Positions 9,165-18,491 of a DNA stretch of 64,000 bases are shown one piece after another. The stretch comes from SKPS01 sp964469215 (lineage in GTDB: Bacteria > Bacteroidota > Bacteroidia > Bacteroidales > SKPS01). The first letter of the stretch is position 1, and the number at the start of each line of letters is the position of its first letter. Made by a program: the position numbers and the translations under genes. The stretch is taken from NCBI GenBank assembly GCA_964469215.1, contig CAYXYB010000005.1, positions 87,754 to 151,753 of the forward strand, read 5' to 3'. The notes under the pieces are model-generated. The model saw only the letters and a program-made list of their open reading frames with translations, did not search any database and had not been told where the DNA came from.

Positions 9165-9365
9165 ATGAAGAAAAAGGCATTTGTTTTAAGGGTAAACCCC
9201 GCAATGATGGAGAAGCTCGAAAAATGGGCGGCTGATGAATTCCGCAGTGTTAATGGCCAGATTGAATGGATCCTGGATCAGGCACTCAGGAAGGCAGGCC
9301 GCAACAAGGTTTCTGAGTTGGATACCAGGGAGAATAAAACCAAAAACAAGAGCACAAAAAACTGA
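9165..9365 (+). CDS. Arc-type ribbon-helix-helix DNA-binding protein
   Basis: The 66-aa protein begins KKKAFVLRVNPAMMEKLEKWA, a beta strand followed by a helix, then SVNGQIEWILDQALRKAGR, the usual second helix of Arc/CopG-type proteins. The C-terminus is Lys/Asn/Thr-rich and probably disordered. Such proteins bind DNA as dimers through the paired strands (family knowledge). It is sandwiched between SPFH and GOLPH3-like genes with 10- and 6-nt gaps. It may regulate that operon, or the fold may serve as an adaptor. Nothing resembling a toxin follows it, so an antitoxin role is unlikely. Confidence 0.8.
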   Translation: MKKKAFVLRVNPAMMEKLEKWAADEFRSVNGQIEWILDQALRKAGRNKVSELDTRENKTKNKSTKN

Positions 9366-9371
9366 AATAAG

Positions 9372-10022
9372 ATGAATCAATTTCTGATCAAGGATCTGAT
9401 TACACTGTTATCAATAAATCAGGCAAAAGAAAATATAAGGAACAGGCAAAGGTATGGATTTGTATTGCTGGCCGGAGCGATTTCCGACCTGTTGTTTATG
9501 AACAAAATATGCTTAGACAACGGTAAAATCTCTGTATTGTCCACAGAATCGGGAGATGATGTTTTGAACAGTTTGTTGGGGAGGCTTTTTAAACACAACG
9601 GAAAATCCCTTTCACGATTTCTGAGTAACCAGAAAGATAAGCTGGGAGGTTTAAGCAGAAGCCAGATGAAACATCTTCAGTCGGCCGGGTTGATATCAAT
9701 ACAACAAATTTCATTTTCAGGTGTAATTACTGGAAGGAGATACAGGCTAAGAAAACCGGATCAGCTTAAACCTGTGTTGCGTGTATGCGACAGGGTACTT
9801 ATTTATGGCAGAAAGCCTGATCAAAAGACTGCGGTGATTGTGTCATTGATGAGGATTATGGAGCTCATTAGGGTATATTATGGTGAAACTGAACTAAGAG
9901 GAAGGGCACAAGAAAGGGCCGGGGATATCATGAAAAGAGGGTTTGATGACGGAAGAGGGGATCTGGGAGCAGTTTTGAAACTCATACGCAATGTAATGGC
10001 ACAAAACAGTATTACTACCTGA
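9372..10022 (+). CDS. GOLPH3/Vps74 (GPP34)-like protein
   Basis: The 216-aa all-helical protein shows the GPP34 pattern: YGFVLLAGAISDLLFMNKICLDNGK-type text near residues 28-52, where family members have a leucine-rich helix followed by a short hairpin, and a C-terminal helical region. Eukaryotic GOLPH3 binds phosphatidylinositol-4-phosphate and glycosyltransferase tails. Bacterial members are poorly understood (family knowledge). Tight linkage to an SPFH protein suggests a membrane-surface function, which is inference. The assignment rests on pattern resemblance and needs a profile search. Confidence 0.68.
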   Translation: MNQFLIKDLITLLSINQAKENIRNRQRYGFVLLAGAISDLLFMNKICLDNGKISVLSTESGDDVLNSLLGRLFKHNGKSLSRFLSNQKDKLGGLSRSQMKHLQSAGLISIQQISFSGVITGRRYRLRKPDQLKPVLRVCDRVLIYGRKPDQKTAVIVSLMRIMELIRVYYGETELRGRAQERAGDIMKRGFDDGRGDLGAVLKLIRNVMAQNSITT

Positions 10023-10062
10023 TCAGGATCACAGAATAAGGGGAGTATTGATCTACATTTTT

Positions 10063-10070
10063 TATCTTTG
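10063..10070 (+). promoter_or_regulatory. Candidate -7 element for the mmcQ-ddl unit
   Basis: TATCTTTG matches TAnnTTTG exactly, 33 nt before the MmcQ-like start codon. No convincing TTG stands 19-21 nt upstream, so only the -7 half is supported. Confidence 0.5.
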
Positions 10071-10103
10071 CGGTGAAAACAGGTATTTTTGAAATTCTGT
10101 TAA

Positions 10104-10457
10104 ATGAACATTGAGGAATTGCGTGAATATTGCCTTTCGAAGAGAGGGGCTACCGAGGATTTCCCTTTTGATGAGGAGACTCTTGTAATAAGGGTGATGA
10201 ACAAGATATTCGCTATCATCCCGCTGGAGCGGAGAAACTGTATAAATCTGAAGTGCGATCCGGAGCTTGTTGAGTCATTGCGCGAACATTACTCAGCTGT
10301 TGAACCGGCATGGCACATGAATAAAAAACACTGGAATACGGTGTGGGCAAACAGGGACGCACGCCCTGAAAAGATCAGGGAATGGATCGATAACTCATAC
10401 AATCTGATAGTGAGCAGTTTGCCTGGAAAACTCAGAGAACGGCTCGACACAATTTAA
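10104..10457 (+). CDS. MmcQ/YjbR-family protein
   Basis: The 117-aa protein matches the small MmcQ/YjbR family (CyaY-like fold). It has an N-terminal EELREYCLSKRGATEDFPFD block, a middle KIFAIIPLE strand, then INLKCDPEL and the near-invariant HMNKKHWNTVW segment around residues 72-82. DNA binding has been proposed for the family, but the biological role is not settled. It precedes ddl by 19 nt on the same strand, so the two are probably cotranscribed, with no obvious functional link. Confidence 0.9.
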   Translation: MNIEELREYCLSKRGATEDFPFDEETLVIRVMNKIFAIIPLERRNCINLKCDPELVESLREHYSAVEPAWHMNKKHWNTVWANRDARPEKIREWIDNSYNLIVSSLPGKLRERLDTI

Positions 10458-10476
10458 ACCCTGAAAATAAAAGAGA

Positions 10477-11469
10477 ATGCTTTCAAAAAAAAACAGCATG
10501 CCCAACATTGCAATTATTGCCGGAGGTAACTCAGGTGAACACCAGATCTCAATCAACAGCGCTTTTAACATCCTAGACAATATCGATACCGGAAGGTATA
10601 ATCCATATCTAATTGTGGTGGAGGGTAATACCTGGTTTTGTGATATTGAAGGATCCCGGGTAAATATTGACAAAAATGATTTCACATTAAGACATCGGGG
10701 CAATACAATTTCATTTCAATGTGTATTTATTATTGTACATGGTACCCCAGGTGAAGACGGCATGCTGCAGGGATATTTTGATTTACTTGGGATCCCCTAT
10801 ACCACATCCGGAAGGCTTACCTCCGCACTCACATTCAGTAAATATACATGCAGCAGGTTTGTTTCAGTGGCTGGCTGCATAAACATTGCCGATTCTGTTA
10901 TAATAAGAAGAGGTGCTGATATTGATGAAGAGGATGTGCTCGGTATAACCGGTTTACCCTGCTTTGTTAAGCCAAACAAGGGTGGCAGCAGTGTAGGAAT
11001 GTCGAAGGTAAAGGTAATAAATGAACTCTTACCTTCAATCGAAAAGGCTTTCGGCCAGGATGATGAGGTGCTGATTGAGGCATTTGTCAGAGGGACAGAG
11101 GTAACCTGCGGGGTTTGCACAATCAACGGGCAGATTGTGGTATTGCCTCTCACCGAAATTGTTCCGAAAACAGATTATTTCGATTATGAAGCCAAATACC
11201 TTGGAAAGTCTGAGGAGATCACTCCTGCAAGGATATCAGATGAGGACACCACGGAGGTAAAGAGAGTTTCTTCGCTGCTTTACAGACATTTGAACTGCAA
11301 AGGTTTCGTGAGGTTCGACTATATCCTTGGCGAAAAAGGATTATTCTTCCTTGAGGTGAATACTGTTCCGGGCATGTCTAAAGAGAGCATCATCCCGCAG
11401 ATGTTACAACATCACGGTATGACGATAAAGCAGTTTATAAGTGAAATAATTGATGAGGCTATAATCTAA
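10477..11469 (+). CDS. ddl: D-alanine--D-alanine ligase
   Basis: The 330-aa ATP-grasp enzyme joins two D-Ala for peptidoglycan precursor synthesis in the cytoplasm. Motifs are the N-terminal IAIIAGGNSGEHQISINSA, the ATP-grasp CFVKPNKGGSSVGMSKV (near 165-185) and the C-terminal LFFLEVNTVPGMSKES with the metal-binding Glu/Asn (near 290-305). The annotated ATG at 10477 adds a short lead (MLSKKNS). An internal ATG at 10498 gives a start directly at the first beta strand and may be the real one. It is convergent with the GLPGLI gene 22 nt downstream. Confidence 0.95.
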   Translation: MLSKKNSMPNIAIIAGGNSGEHQISINSAFNILDNIDTGRYNPYLIVVEGNTWFCDIEGSRVNIDKNDFTLRHRGNTISFQCVFIIVHGTPGEDGMLQGYFDLLGIPYTTSGRLTSALTFSKYTCSRFVSVAGCINIADSVIIRRGADIDEEDVLGITGLPCFVKPNKGGSSVGMSKVKVINELLPSIEKAFGQDDEVLIEAFVRGTEVTCGVCTINGQIVVLPLTEIVPKTDYFDYEAKYLGKSEEITPARISDEDTTEVKRVSSLLYRHLNCKGFVRFDYILGEKGLFFLEVNTVPGMSKESIIPQMLQHHGMTIKQFISEIIDEAII

Positions 11470-11491
11470 AAAACTCCCGTTTCATTCAGGG

Positions 11492-12280
11492 TCAGTACCT
11501 CATCCCCCAGAAAGGAAATGCAAGGGCTTTTCTCCTTTCGTCCATGTGTTTCCAGACCATCTGCCTGTAGTTGTTTTCACTGATATGCTTCCCTCTGATC
11601 CTGCGGTCGTCGAAGCGGGTGGGAACATCAAGCTGGCCTGAAAGAGGTACAGTATCAATAGACTGAGCCATAATTTCCATAGCGCCATTGTTAACCTCAA
11701 CGCCAAGTATCAGGCCGGGCAGGCCACACAGACGTTCAGGCCCGGCGGGTGATGGCACAGCAAGCGCAAACCAGGCGATCACTGTCTGGTTTTTTATTGT
11801 ATCGGTCCAAGATGCGTTCATACATATCTGGCCTGCAATCTCCCTTACATCGTTGAGGATCTTCCATGTGGGCATAATAAGGGTGTCATCAACAATAACA
11901 ACTTTCCTGAGCCATGAAATTACATCATATATACGCATATTGCTGAAATCACGCCTTATAAGGAAAGGATCTTTTAACCATGAATAACCGTAAGACTCCT
12001 GGTCGCTGAAATCGTCACTGTAAAAAGAGAGAGAATCATTGAACCAAAGCCTTGCAAAAGAGGTGTAGCTGCCCTCAGTTCCATAAAGGTACTTTGCACG
12101 CTCCTTTTCCTGAGGGGTAATGTAATCGACTCCCTCAATCATCTTTACCCAGTTTTTGTTAACAGCGTATTTTACAACAACAACTGAATCCTGAGCCTTT
12201 AAGCCAATAGAAATTAATATGACCGTCAATAATAAGGTAACTTTTATGGTCAATCCTGCTTTGTGAGTTTTTATGATCAT
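11492..12280 (-). CDS. GLPGLI-family secreted protein
   Basis: The 262-aa protein has a signal peptide ending GLKAQ (about residue 30) and contains the literal family signature CGLPGLILGVE near residue 190. The WFALAVPSPAGPERL stretch just before it is also typical. The family is restricted mainly to Bacteroidota and its function is unknown (family knowledge). It starts 52 nt downstream of an outer-membrane beta-barrel gene on the same strand. That pairing is common for the family and suggests the two act together at the outer membrane (inference). Confidence 0.92.
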   Translation of the reverse strand: MIIKTHKAGLTIKVTLLLTVILISIGLKAQDSVVVVKYAVNKNWVKMIEGVDYITPQEKERAKYLYGTEGSYTSFARLWFNDSLSFYSDDFSDQESYGYSWLKDPFLIRRDFSNMRIYDVISWLRKVVIVDDTLIMPTWKILNDVREIAGQICMNASWTDTIKNQTVIAWFALAVPSPAGPERLCGLPGLILGVEVNNGAMEIMAQSIDTVPLSGQLDVPTRFDDRRIRGKHISENNYRQMVWKHMDERRKALAFPFWGMRY

Positions 12281-12332
12281 TCCGGTTGAAATATCTGTTT
12301 TTCAATAATAAAAAATCAGCAGTTCTGATCTG

Positions 12333-15170
12333 TCAGAAAAAGGAGCGCCTTCCCCCCTGCTGCATCTTAAGGTCATATCCGCGGATATTGTAACTTACAC
12401 TAAGCATAAAATACCTTGCAAGAGTATTTGATTTTGAATACATGATGTAATTTTCTGATCCTGTCTGGGTAATTCCAAACAACCGTTTATTAAATACATC
12501 GAAAACAGCAATACGCGCTTCAATCCTGTTTTTTGCACCAAAAATACGTCTTACGGAGGCGTTCCATAATGGGACAGTCTGATCGAAACTAAATCGATCG
12601 TTTTTATAAAGAGTATAGTTGAAGTTACTTTCGAAGAAGGTTTTCTTCAGGAATAATAGCCTTATGGTTGCTGACAACTGGTGATTTTCAATTTTCTGAT
12701 CCTGGTTGCTTTGGATTGAATAGCTGATATTGCTAAAACTGACACTGCCATTAAGAGAAAACTGAAGTACATTTCCTGGCGTTAGGTTGAAACCTAGGCT
12801 GCCGGAGTAACCTGTGGTTCCGGTCTCATTCATGACATTATTGATATAGGTAACAGAATTGCCCGTGTTGAAACCACCCCTCATGTTCAGGGTAAGAACG
12901 GTTTTCACCAGTGGGACACTCGACCAGAATGAGGAGGAGAAATTATCGGCTGCTCCTGTATTTTCGGGTTTTGTAACTGTTCTGTAACCTGTCGAATCGA
13001 TGAATTCGGTGAAAAGATTGTAAACTATCCTGTTTTTATAAATGTTGTAATCAAGATAAGCACCATAGCTTGCAAAGTTTGAAGGGGCCCAGTAGCTGAG
13101 CATCGAGTTTATGTTGTGCTGTTTTTCAGGGGAGAGATTGGGATTACCTTCGGTGATAAACAGAGGATTATTGATGACAGGTCTTGGGAAGAGATCTGAG
13201 ATTAATGGGGGATTGATATTGTATGAATAGCTGGCCTGTAACCACATCCTGTTGGGGAATTGCTGGGTGAGGTTAACATTAGGGGTGAAGTTGAAATATG
13301 ATCTCTTTCCTGGTTCAGACCACGGCATTTCTTTATCTGAGGCAAAAGATGCAGTGAGGTCAATATTCTGAGCGGCAATGCCAACTGATAAATTTGCCCC
13401 CTTATGGGAAAACCTTACTGATGTTCCTAATCTATTGTACATCTGGTTGTTTCTGAAAAGGAGGCTTAGGCTGTCGATTCGCTGATCACCCATAGGTAGC
13501 AGACTGTTATTCACATCATTATCACGGAACTGCAATGAAGTACTGAAATTGTAAAACCCCTCAATAAAGAACTTCTTTGAAAGGCCTTCGGTAAACAGTG
13601 CGCTTCCTTTGTAAACCCTGGTTTCATTGATGTCGTAATTGATTTGGCGGATCTGTTCAGTGAAATTTGAAGCAGAAAAGAATCTGTTGATGGAGTTTAT
13701 ATCCTCTTCACCGTTTGAACTGTTGTAAATATATGCACCGCTGATTGCAAATGACCTGCCGTCCTTTTTTAGTTTTTTTCCAAATATCAGCAGAGAGTTC
13801 ATTCTTAATGACAGGTTTTCTGTTGAGTTATCTGTCAAGAGGTAATTTACGGGTATATCACTTTCACTGCTGAAATATCTCGACCTGAGGTTTGAAGTAT
13901 TCACGGGTACAATGTTACCATTGATCCGAGCGATCAGGGTACTGGTTGAATCAAACTGGTGTTCAAATCGTGAGGATATATTGTGGTTTCCACGGAAATC
14001 GGTCATGTCAATGGTATCTCGGGTAAGATATGAGCTGTTAGGCAGGAAAGTACGGCGAAAAGTTTGCTGTTCAAGGTAAAGAGTACTCTGGCTGTAGAAA
14101 TAGCTGGCGTTGACCTTTGATTTATTGTTGTCGAAGTTGTAGTTGGTGCCGATCCCTGCATTGTCGGAAAAGCCTCTGTCAGAGTCGCGGCTTATGGGTA
14201 CATCAACGGATCCTGGTCTGAACCATCTTTCGTAGCCCTGTAAAAAGCCGAAATCACCGTTGTCGTAATCTGAAAAGCCGGCCTGCCCTTTAAACTCCCT
14301 GTAATCGTCCCAGTTAACGCCGCTTTGGTTTATGTTGTTACCATATCCAATAACCGAGAATTGCTTTTTGTCGTCGAAACGGTTGAAGTTGCCCCTTACA
14401 GCCCATCTGTTTTCAGTACCTCCGGCAACTGTTGCCTTGCCAAATGAACCTTTTTTATACTCCTCTTTCAATTCGAGGTTCATTGCCTTATCCTGTGAGG
14501 CATCCGGCACACCTGTCAGACGTGTTTGCTCAGAACGCTCATCATAAACCTGTACCTTCTTAATCGCCTCTGACCCCAGATTCTGAGTAACTGTCTTGGG
14601 GTCATCCCCAAAGAAACTCTTACCATCCACAAAGATCCGTCTTACATTTTTGCCCTGTGCCGAGATGTTTCCTGAGGCATCAACCTCAATACCGGGAAGC
14701 TTCTTCAGTAGATCTTCAACGGTTGACCCTGGAGGCACCTTAAAGGTTGACACATCATACTCGATAGTGTCTCCATGGATCCGTATCGGGGCTTTTGCTT
14801 CCCTCACCACTACCTGCATAAGAACCTGTGAAAAAGGTGTAAGGGCAATCTCCCCCAGGTTCACATCAGATACCCGGGACTGTTCAATGCTGATCTGTAA
14901 CGGCATATACGACACATGTGAAACCTTAAGGAGGTATTCGTCGTTCTTTACATTATTAATCCTGAAGGTGCCGTTTTTATCACTGGCAGTGAAGCTTACC
15001 AGGGTTGAATCTGCAGGATTAAGGAGCATTACCGTTGCTGTCACCACCTCACTACCCGATGTATCCTGAAGAATTCCACGTATGGAAATCCTTGATGGTT
15101 GTTGTGCTGAAACATTCGGGATACAAACCGAAACTATTAAGAACAATAATAGAAAGTAATGTCTGAACAT
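12333..15170 (-). CDS. TonB-dependent-receptor-like outer-membrane beta-barrel protein with carboxypeptidase-regulatory domain
   Basis: The 945-aa protein has a signal peptide (to SAQQ, about residue 24) and a carboxypeptidase-regulatory-like Ig domain (about 28-100, ISIRGILQDTSG). A plug domain follows (about 125-235, with VEDLLKKLPGIEVDASGNI and RRIFVDGKSFFGDDPK), then a long barrel rich in aromatic and Asn residues. It lacks a closing receptor signature and fits the outer-membrane beta-barrel 3 group rather than a SusC nutrient receptor; no SusD is adjacent. It is followed by the GLPGLI gene and preceded (63 nt) by the PorE-like gene on the same strand. The substrate is unknown. Confidence 0.88.
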   Translation of the reverse strand: MFRHYFLLLFLIVSVCIPNVSAQQPSRISIRGILQDTSGSEVVTATVMLLNPADSTLVSFTASDKNGTFRINNVKNDEYLLKVSHVSYMPLQISIEQSRVSDVNLGEIALTPFSQVLMQVVVREAKAPIRIHGDTIEYDVSTFKVPPGSTVEDLLKKLPGIEVDASGNISAQGKNVRRIFVDGKSFFGDDPKTVTQNLGSEAIKKVQVYDERSEQTRLTGVPDASQDKAMNLELKEEYKKGSFGKATVAGGTENRWAVRGNFNRFDDKKQFSVIGYGNNINQSGVNWDDYREFKGQAGFSDYDNGDFGFLQGYERWFRPGSVDVPISRDSDRGFSDNAGIGTNYNFDNNKSKVNASYFYSQSTLYLEQQTFRRTFLPNSSYLTRDTIDMTDFRGNHNISSRFEHQFDSTSTLIARINGNIVPVNTSNLRSRYFSSESDIPVNYLLTDNSTENLSLRMNSLLIFGKKLKKDGRSFAISGAYIYNSSNGEEDINSINRFFSASNFTEQIRQINYDINETRVYKGSALFTEGLSKKFFIEGFYNFSTSLQFRDNDVNNSLLPMGDQRIDSLSLLFRNNQMYNRLGTSVRFSHKGANLSVGIAAQNIDLTASFASDKEMPWSEPGKRSYFNFTPNVNLTQQFPNRMWLQASYSYNINPPLISDLFPRPVINNPLFITEGNPNLSPEKQHNINSMLSYWAPSNFASYGAYLDYNIYKNRIVYNLFTEFIDSTGYRTVTKPENTGAADNFSSSFWSSVPLVKTVLTLNMRGGFNTGNSVTYINNVMNETGTTGYSGSLGFNLTPGNVLQFSLNGSVSFSNISYSIQSNQDQKIENHQLSATIRLLFLKKTFFESNFNYTLYKNDRFSFDQTVPLWNASVRRIFGAKNRIEARIAVFDVFNKRLFGITQTGSENYIMYSKSNTLARYFMLSVSYNIRGYDLKMQQGGRRSFF

Positions 15171-15232
15171 CTGGTATGGTATTAAACAACTGAGTAACGC
15201 AGATCTTGTGTAATATTGCCTGGTCTGATATG

Positions 15233-17272
15233 TTAATCCATACCGGTAACAATAATTCTTATTGCGCCGGTATTATTGGGTGTTATGGTAATGGCCGGGA
15301 ACAGGTCTTCGTATGGTATGCCGGGTTCATATACACTAACTCTGCCAGGTGCAATACCTTCGCGCACAATAAATTGCCTAACAATTTCAGCCCGGGAAGT
15401 TGGTAATGCCAGCTGATCCTCGCCAGCCAGGCTGTATCCCTGCACAAGAATCTTAACACCCGGATTCATCAAAATAAACTGCACAAGAAGATCTATATCT
15501 ATATCAGCACCGGTGTGGAACTCGTTAAGATTTGCCCTGAAGGTCATTCTCTTCAGTTCAAAGCCTTCACCCACGATGATTTTCTGCATGGGAACGTCGA
15601 GTTTGTAAACCGAGAAGGGTTCCACTTCTGCAAGGTCCAATGAGGAGCTGAATGGCAAAAATCCTGTGGCATAGGAATTAAGCCAGCATTTATTTCCAAC
15701 GGGCATGTTTATCAGAAACATACCATTATCAGAAAGTGTTTGCTTCGTAACAAGCTTTTTACCGGAATTCTGATCAATAAAATCGATGACCGCTTCCAGG
15801 GTTTTGTTATTCTCTTTGTTTATAACAAACCCTTTCAGCAAAACTATGTTTTCAGGCAGTGGTTTTTCTGGCAATGGTTTTATTGACTCGATGCCGGGCA
15901 ATGGGAAGGTCAGCTTAAAATCATCAGTAACCATAATGACTGGTTTTTCAATGTCGATGAACCGGACCCGGTAGATATCGTAATTACCAAACCCGCCGGC
16001 TCTGTCGGAGGCAAACCATCCAGAGCGCCCTCTGTGATCAATTGAAAAATGGATATCATTTCCTGACGTATTGACAGGATATCCTATATTTAAGGGTTCG
16101 GAAAATGATGCTTCTGAGAATGTTGACATAAAAACATCGTAACCTCCCATGGTATTATGTCCCCGGGAGCTGAAATACAATGTCTTGCCATCGGCGTCTA
16201 TGAAAGGGGAAACTTCATCAAAAGGTGTGTTGATAACAGGGCCTGCATTAACGGGTTTCTTCCACCCACCGCGCTTCCCTGCTTCACACATCCAGATGTC
16301 TTTTCCACCGTACCCTCTGCCTCTGTCGCTCACAAACCATACCCTGGTGCTGTCGGGTGAGAATGTTATCGATGACTCATCAGATTTTCCATTTATCTTT
16401 TTGGGTAATTTCTGCAGCTTACCCTTTTTCCTGCTATCAGTAATCCTGACGACATAGAGGTTTCCATCAGGGTTGCCTTGCCGCAGATATATTGCCGACC
16501 CATCAGGAGAAACTGCAACTACAGACTCGTGTTTCTCGGTGTTTAATGATATCCCGGCATTAATGGGTTCAGACCATACACTTCCTGTCCTTTCAAGGTA
16601 GTAAATATCCTCAAAATACTGGTTTGCTTTATCGAGCAGACCGCCGATGCTTCCCGGCCTTCTTGAGGTAAACCAGAGTCTCTTACCGTCAGGTGTCGGA
16701 ACAGGAGCATATTCAGCCCAGGAAGAATTGATTCTGTCGCCAAGATTGTCAATAAAAGCATCTAGGGGATTCTTAACAAGGCTGTCGCCGATAGCGACCT
16801 GCTGTTTAAGTTTTTCCAGTTGTGGCAACAGCTTCTTAGTCTCTTTGGGTTTCAATGTTGAAGCATATCCATTGTAGAAGAGCAATGCCATTTCGAAGTT
16901 GTGATTTAGATGATATGCCCGCCCAAGCAGGAATTGTATCTTATTGCTGATCTGAGGGTTTAAAGCATAAGCCTTTTCCAGATAAGGTAAAGCAAGGTGT
17001 GGATTACTACTCTTAAAGATCAGTTCTCCCAGGCGGAAATTCAGTTCGGCATTATTCGGGTTGAATGAATGTGCAGATTGAAGCAGATATTGAGCTTTCT
17101 GGTGATTTTTTTCACTTTGCTTTGCCAGCATCTTTCCCTTCCTGAATTGTTTCTTTGCCTGATTAAGTTCCTTTCGCTGCCCCGGAAAACTCGATTTGTT
17201 GAAAGGTATATCCTGTGCCTCCATAGCAAAGGATATCATCAAAAAAATAATAAGCGGAAATATCGATTTCAT
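15233..17272 (-). CDS. PorE-like TPR / WD40-PD40 propeller / CRD / OmpA-like protein
   Basis: The start is placed at ATG 17272, giving a signal peptide ending AMEAQD; the longer frame would overlap the upstream TPR gene. The protein is 679 aa. Domains in order are TPR-like helices (about 30-150), a PD40/WD40 beta-propeller with RLWFTSRRPGSIGG, VWFVSDRGRGYGGKDIW and LYFSSRGHNTMGGYDVF blades (about 190-440), a carboxypeptidase-regulatory-like domain (about 480-560) and an OmpA-like C-terminus. This order matches T9SS component PorE (family knowledge). The OmpA part is degenerate: QGYSLAG stands where GHTDxxG is usual, so the peptidoglycan-binding Asp seems missing, although SRAEIVRQF keeps the Arg. 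A clear TPR gene sits 10 nt upstream. Confidence 0.8.
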   Translation of the reverse strand: MKSIFPLIIFLMISFAMEAQDIPFNKSSFPGQRKELNQAKKQFRKGKMLAKQSEKNHQKAQYLLQSAHSFNPNNAELNFRLGELIFKSSNPHLALPYLEKAYALNPQISNKIQFLLGRAYHLNHNFEMALLFYNGYASTLKPKETKKLLPQLEKLKQQVAIGDSLVKNPLDAFIDNLGDRINSSWAEYAPVPTPDGKRLWFTSRRPGSIGGLLDKANQYFEDIYYLERTGSVWSEPINAGISLNTEKHESVVAVSPDGSAIYLRQGNPDGNLYVVRITDSRKKGKLQKLPKKINGKSDESSITFSPDSTRVWFVSDRGRGYGGKDIWMCEAGKRGGWKKPVNAGPVINTPFDEVSPFIDADGKTLYFSSRGHNTMGGYDVFMSTFSEASFSEPLNIGYPVNTSGNDIHFSIDHRGRSGWFASDRAGGFGNYDIYRVRFIDIEKPVIMVTDDFKLTFPLPGIESIKPLPEKPLPENIVLLKGFVINKENNKTLEAVIDFIDQNSGKKLVTKQTLSDNGMFLINMPVGNKCWLNSYATGFLPFSSSLDLAEVEPFSVYKLDVPMQKIIVGEGFELKRMTFRANLNEFHTGADIDIDLLVQFILMNPGVKILVQGYSLAGEDQLALPTSRAEIVRQFIVREGIAPGRVSVYEPGIPYEDLFPAITITPNNTGAIRIIVTGMD

Positions 17273-17282
17273 AATCTCTGTT

Positions 17283-18377
17283 TTATTCACATGATTCTCT
17301 GTAGCTGACTTCTGCCTCTTTGATACCATTGTCGAGCGCGATTTTCAAATCGCTGCACGCACCGGAATCATTCCTAAGCCTAATTCTTACAAGGGCACGG
17401 TTATAATAGGCTTCATACAACTCCGGATTTAGTGAAACAGCCATTGAATAGTCTGCTTCAGCACGTGTAAGGTTATTCAGCTTTTGTTCTATATTTCCAT
17501 GAGTGTTCCACGCCTGTGGATAACGGGGATCAGCTTCTGTTGCTTTCTCGCACCATAACTTTGCAGAATCTGTCAGTTCCATCCTGAGGTATATAATTGC
17601 AAGGGCGTTAAGTGCTTTGGCATCATCAGGAATCTTGATCACAACCTTCTTGAATATATCAGAAGATTCTATAAGTTGATTTCTGTCAAGAAGTATCTGC
17701 CCAAGAAAATAATTTACAGATAACTGATTGGAATTTGTGTTGAGTGATAGTTTGAGGTTGGCAATGGCAGAAGCAGTATCTCCGGCAGCAATGGCTGCTG
17801 CTGCAAGCCCGTTCAAAGCCTGGGTATTGGAAGGTGCTGCGTTGTAAACCTTGCTGAATGATTCACGTGCATCCTCGTAATTTTTTGTCCTTATCTGAAT
17901 CATACCTGCAATCAACAACAACTCAGTCTCATCACCAGATGCATTAAGAGCTTTTTGAACATCTGACACGGCTGAAGTGGTATCACCACGATGAAGAAAC
18001 AACAGGCTGCGGCTTATATAATAAACGGGTTTGGGATCAATCTGTATTGCTTCAGCAAAATCGAGCATCGCTTCAACGGGGTTGTTCATGCCAATATTTG
18101 CAACCGCCCTGTTGTATAAGGCATCAGCCATCCCACCCGCAAGTGCAGAGGCTTCACTCAAATTACGTATGGCCAGCCTGTAATCTCCACTATTTATCGA
18201 TGCTATTGCCTTGTTATACAGCATTATTGATTTACCACTATTGAATTGCTCCATAACCTTAAGCGAATCATCACTGAAAGAAACAGCTCCTATAACCTTT
18301 TGACCTGTCACCTCCCTGAGTGTAACAGTAAAAGTGGTCGCAATCATCAACATCAGGACGAACACATTCTTTAACAT
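17283..18377 (-). CDS. Exported TPR-repeat protein
   Basis: ATG 18377 is chosen because GGAGGAG precedes it at good distance; the longer frame starts with TTG inside that ribosome-binding site. The 364-aa product has a hydrophobic signal segment (about 3-22) and then about eight tetratricopeptide repeats, for example ALYNRAVANIGMNNPVEAM, ALNALAIIYLRMELTDSAK and YEAYYNRALVRIRLRNDSG. TPR arrays are protein-binding scaffolds. It is probably cotranscribed with the PorE-like gene 10 nt downstream and may work with it in the periplasm (inference). Confidence 0.85.
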   Translation of the reverse strand: MLKNVFVLMLMIATTFTVTLREVTGQKVIGAVSFSDDSLKVMEQFNSGKSIMLYNKAIASINSGDYRLAIRNLSEASALAGGMADALYNRAVANIGMNNPVEAMLDFAEAIQIDPKPVYYISRSLLFLHRGDTTSAVSDVQKALNASGDETELLLIAGMIQIRTKNYEDARESFSKVYNAAPSNTQALNGLAAAAIAAGDTASAIANLKLSLNTNSNQLSVNYFLGQILLDRNQLIESSDIFKKVVIKIPDDAKALNALAIIYLRMELTDSAKLWCEKATEADPRYPQAWNTHGNIEQKLNNLTRAEADYSMAVSLNPELYEAYYNRALVRIRLRNDSGACSDLKIALDNGIKEAEVSYRESCE

Positions 18378-18491
18378 GTTTTTCTCCTCCAATTGTTAGA
18401 ATTTGAAAAATACCCGGATAATAAGGCTTTAACCATACCTGAATTTCTGCAGGTAAAGATATAGCAATGAAAAAACATAGACAAGGTTTTT

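Noticed and set aside
9165..9365. Antitoxin of a toxin-antitoxin pair
   Set aside because: The neighbour is a 216-aa GOLPH3-like protein with no nuclease or RelE/HicA-type features.
12333..15170. SusC-type nutrient receptor
   Set aside because: No SusD partner or carbohydrate-utilisation genes are adjacent, and the partner is a GLPGLI protein.
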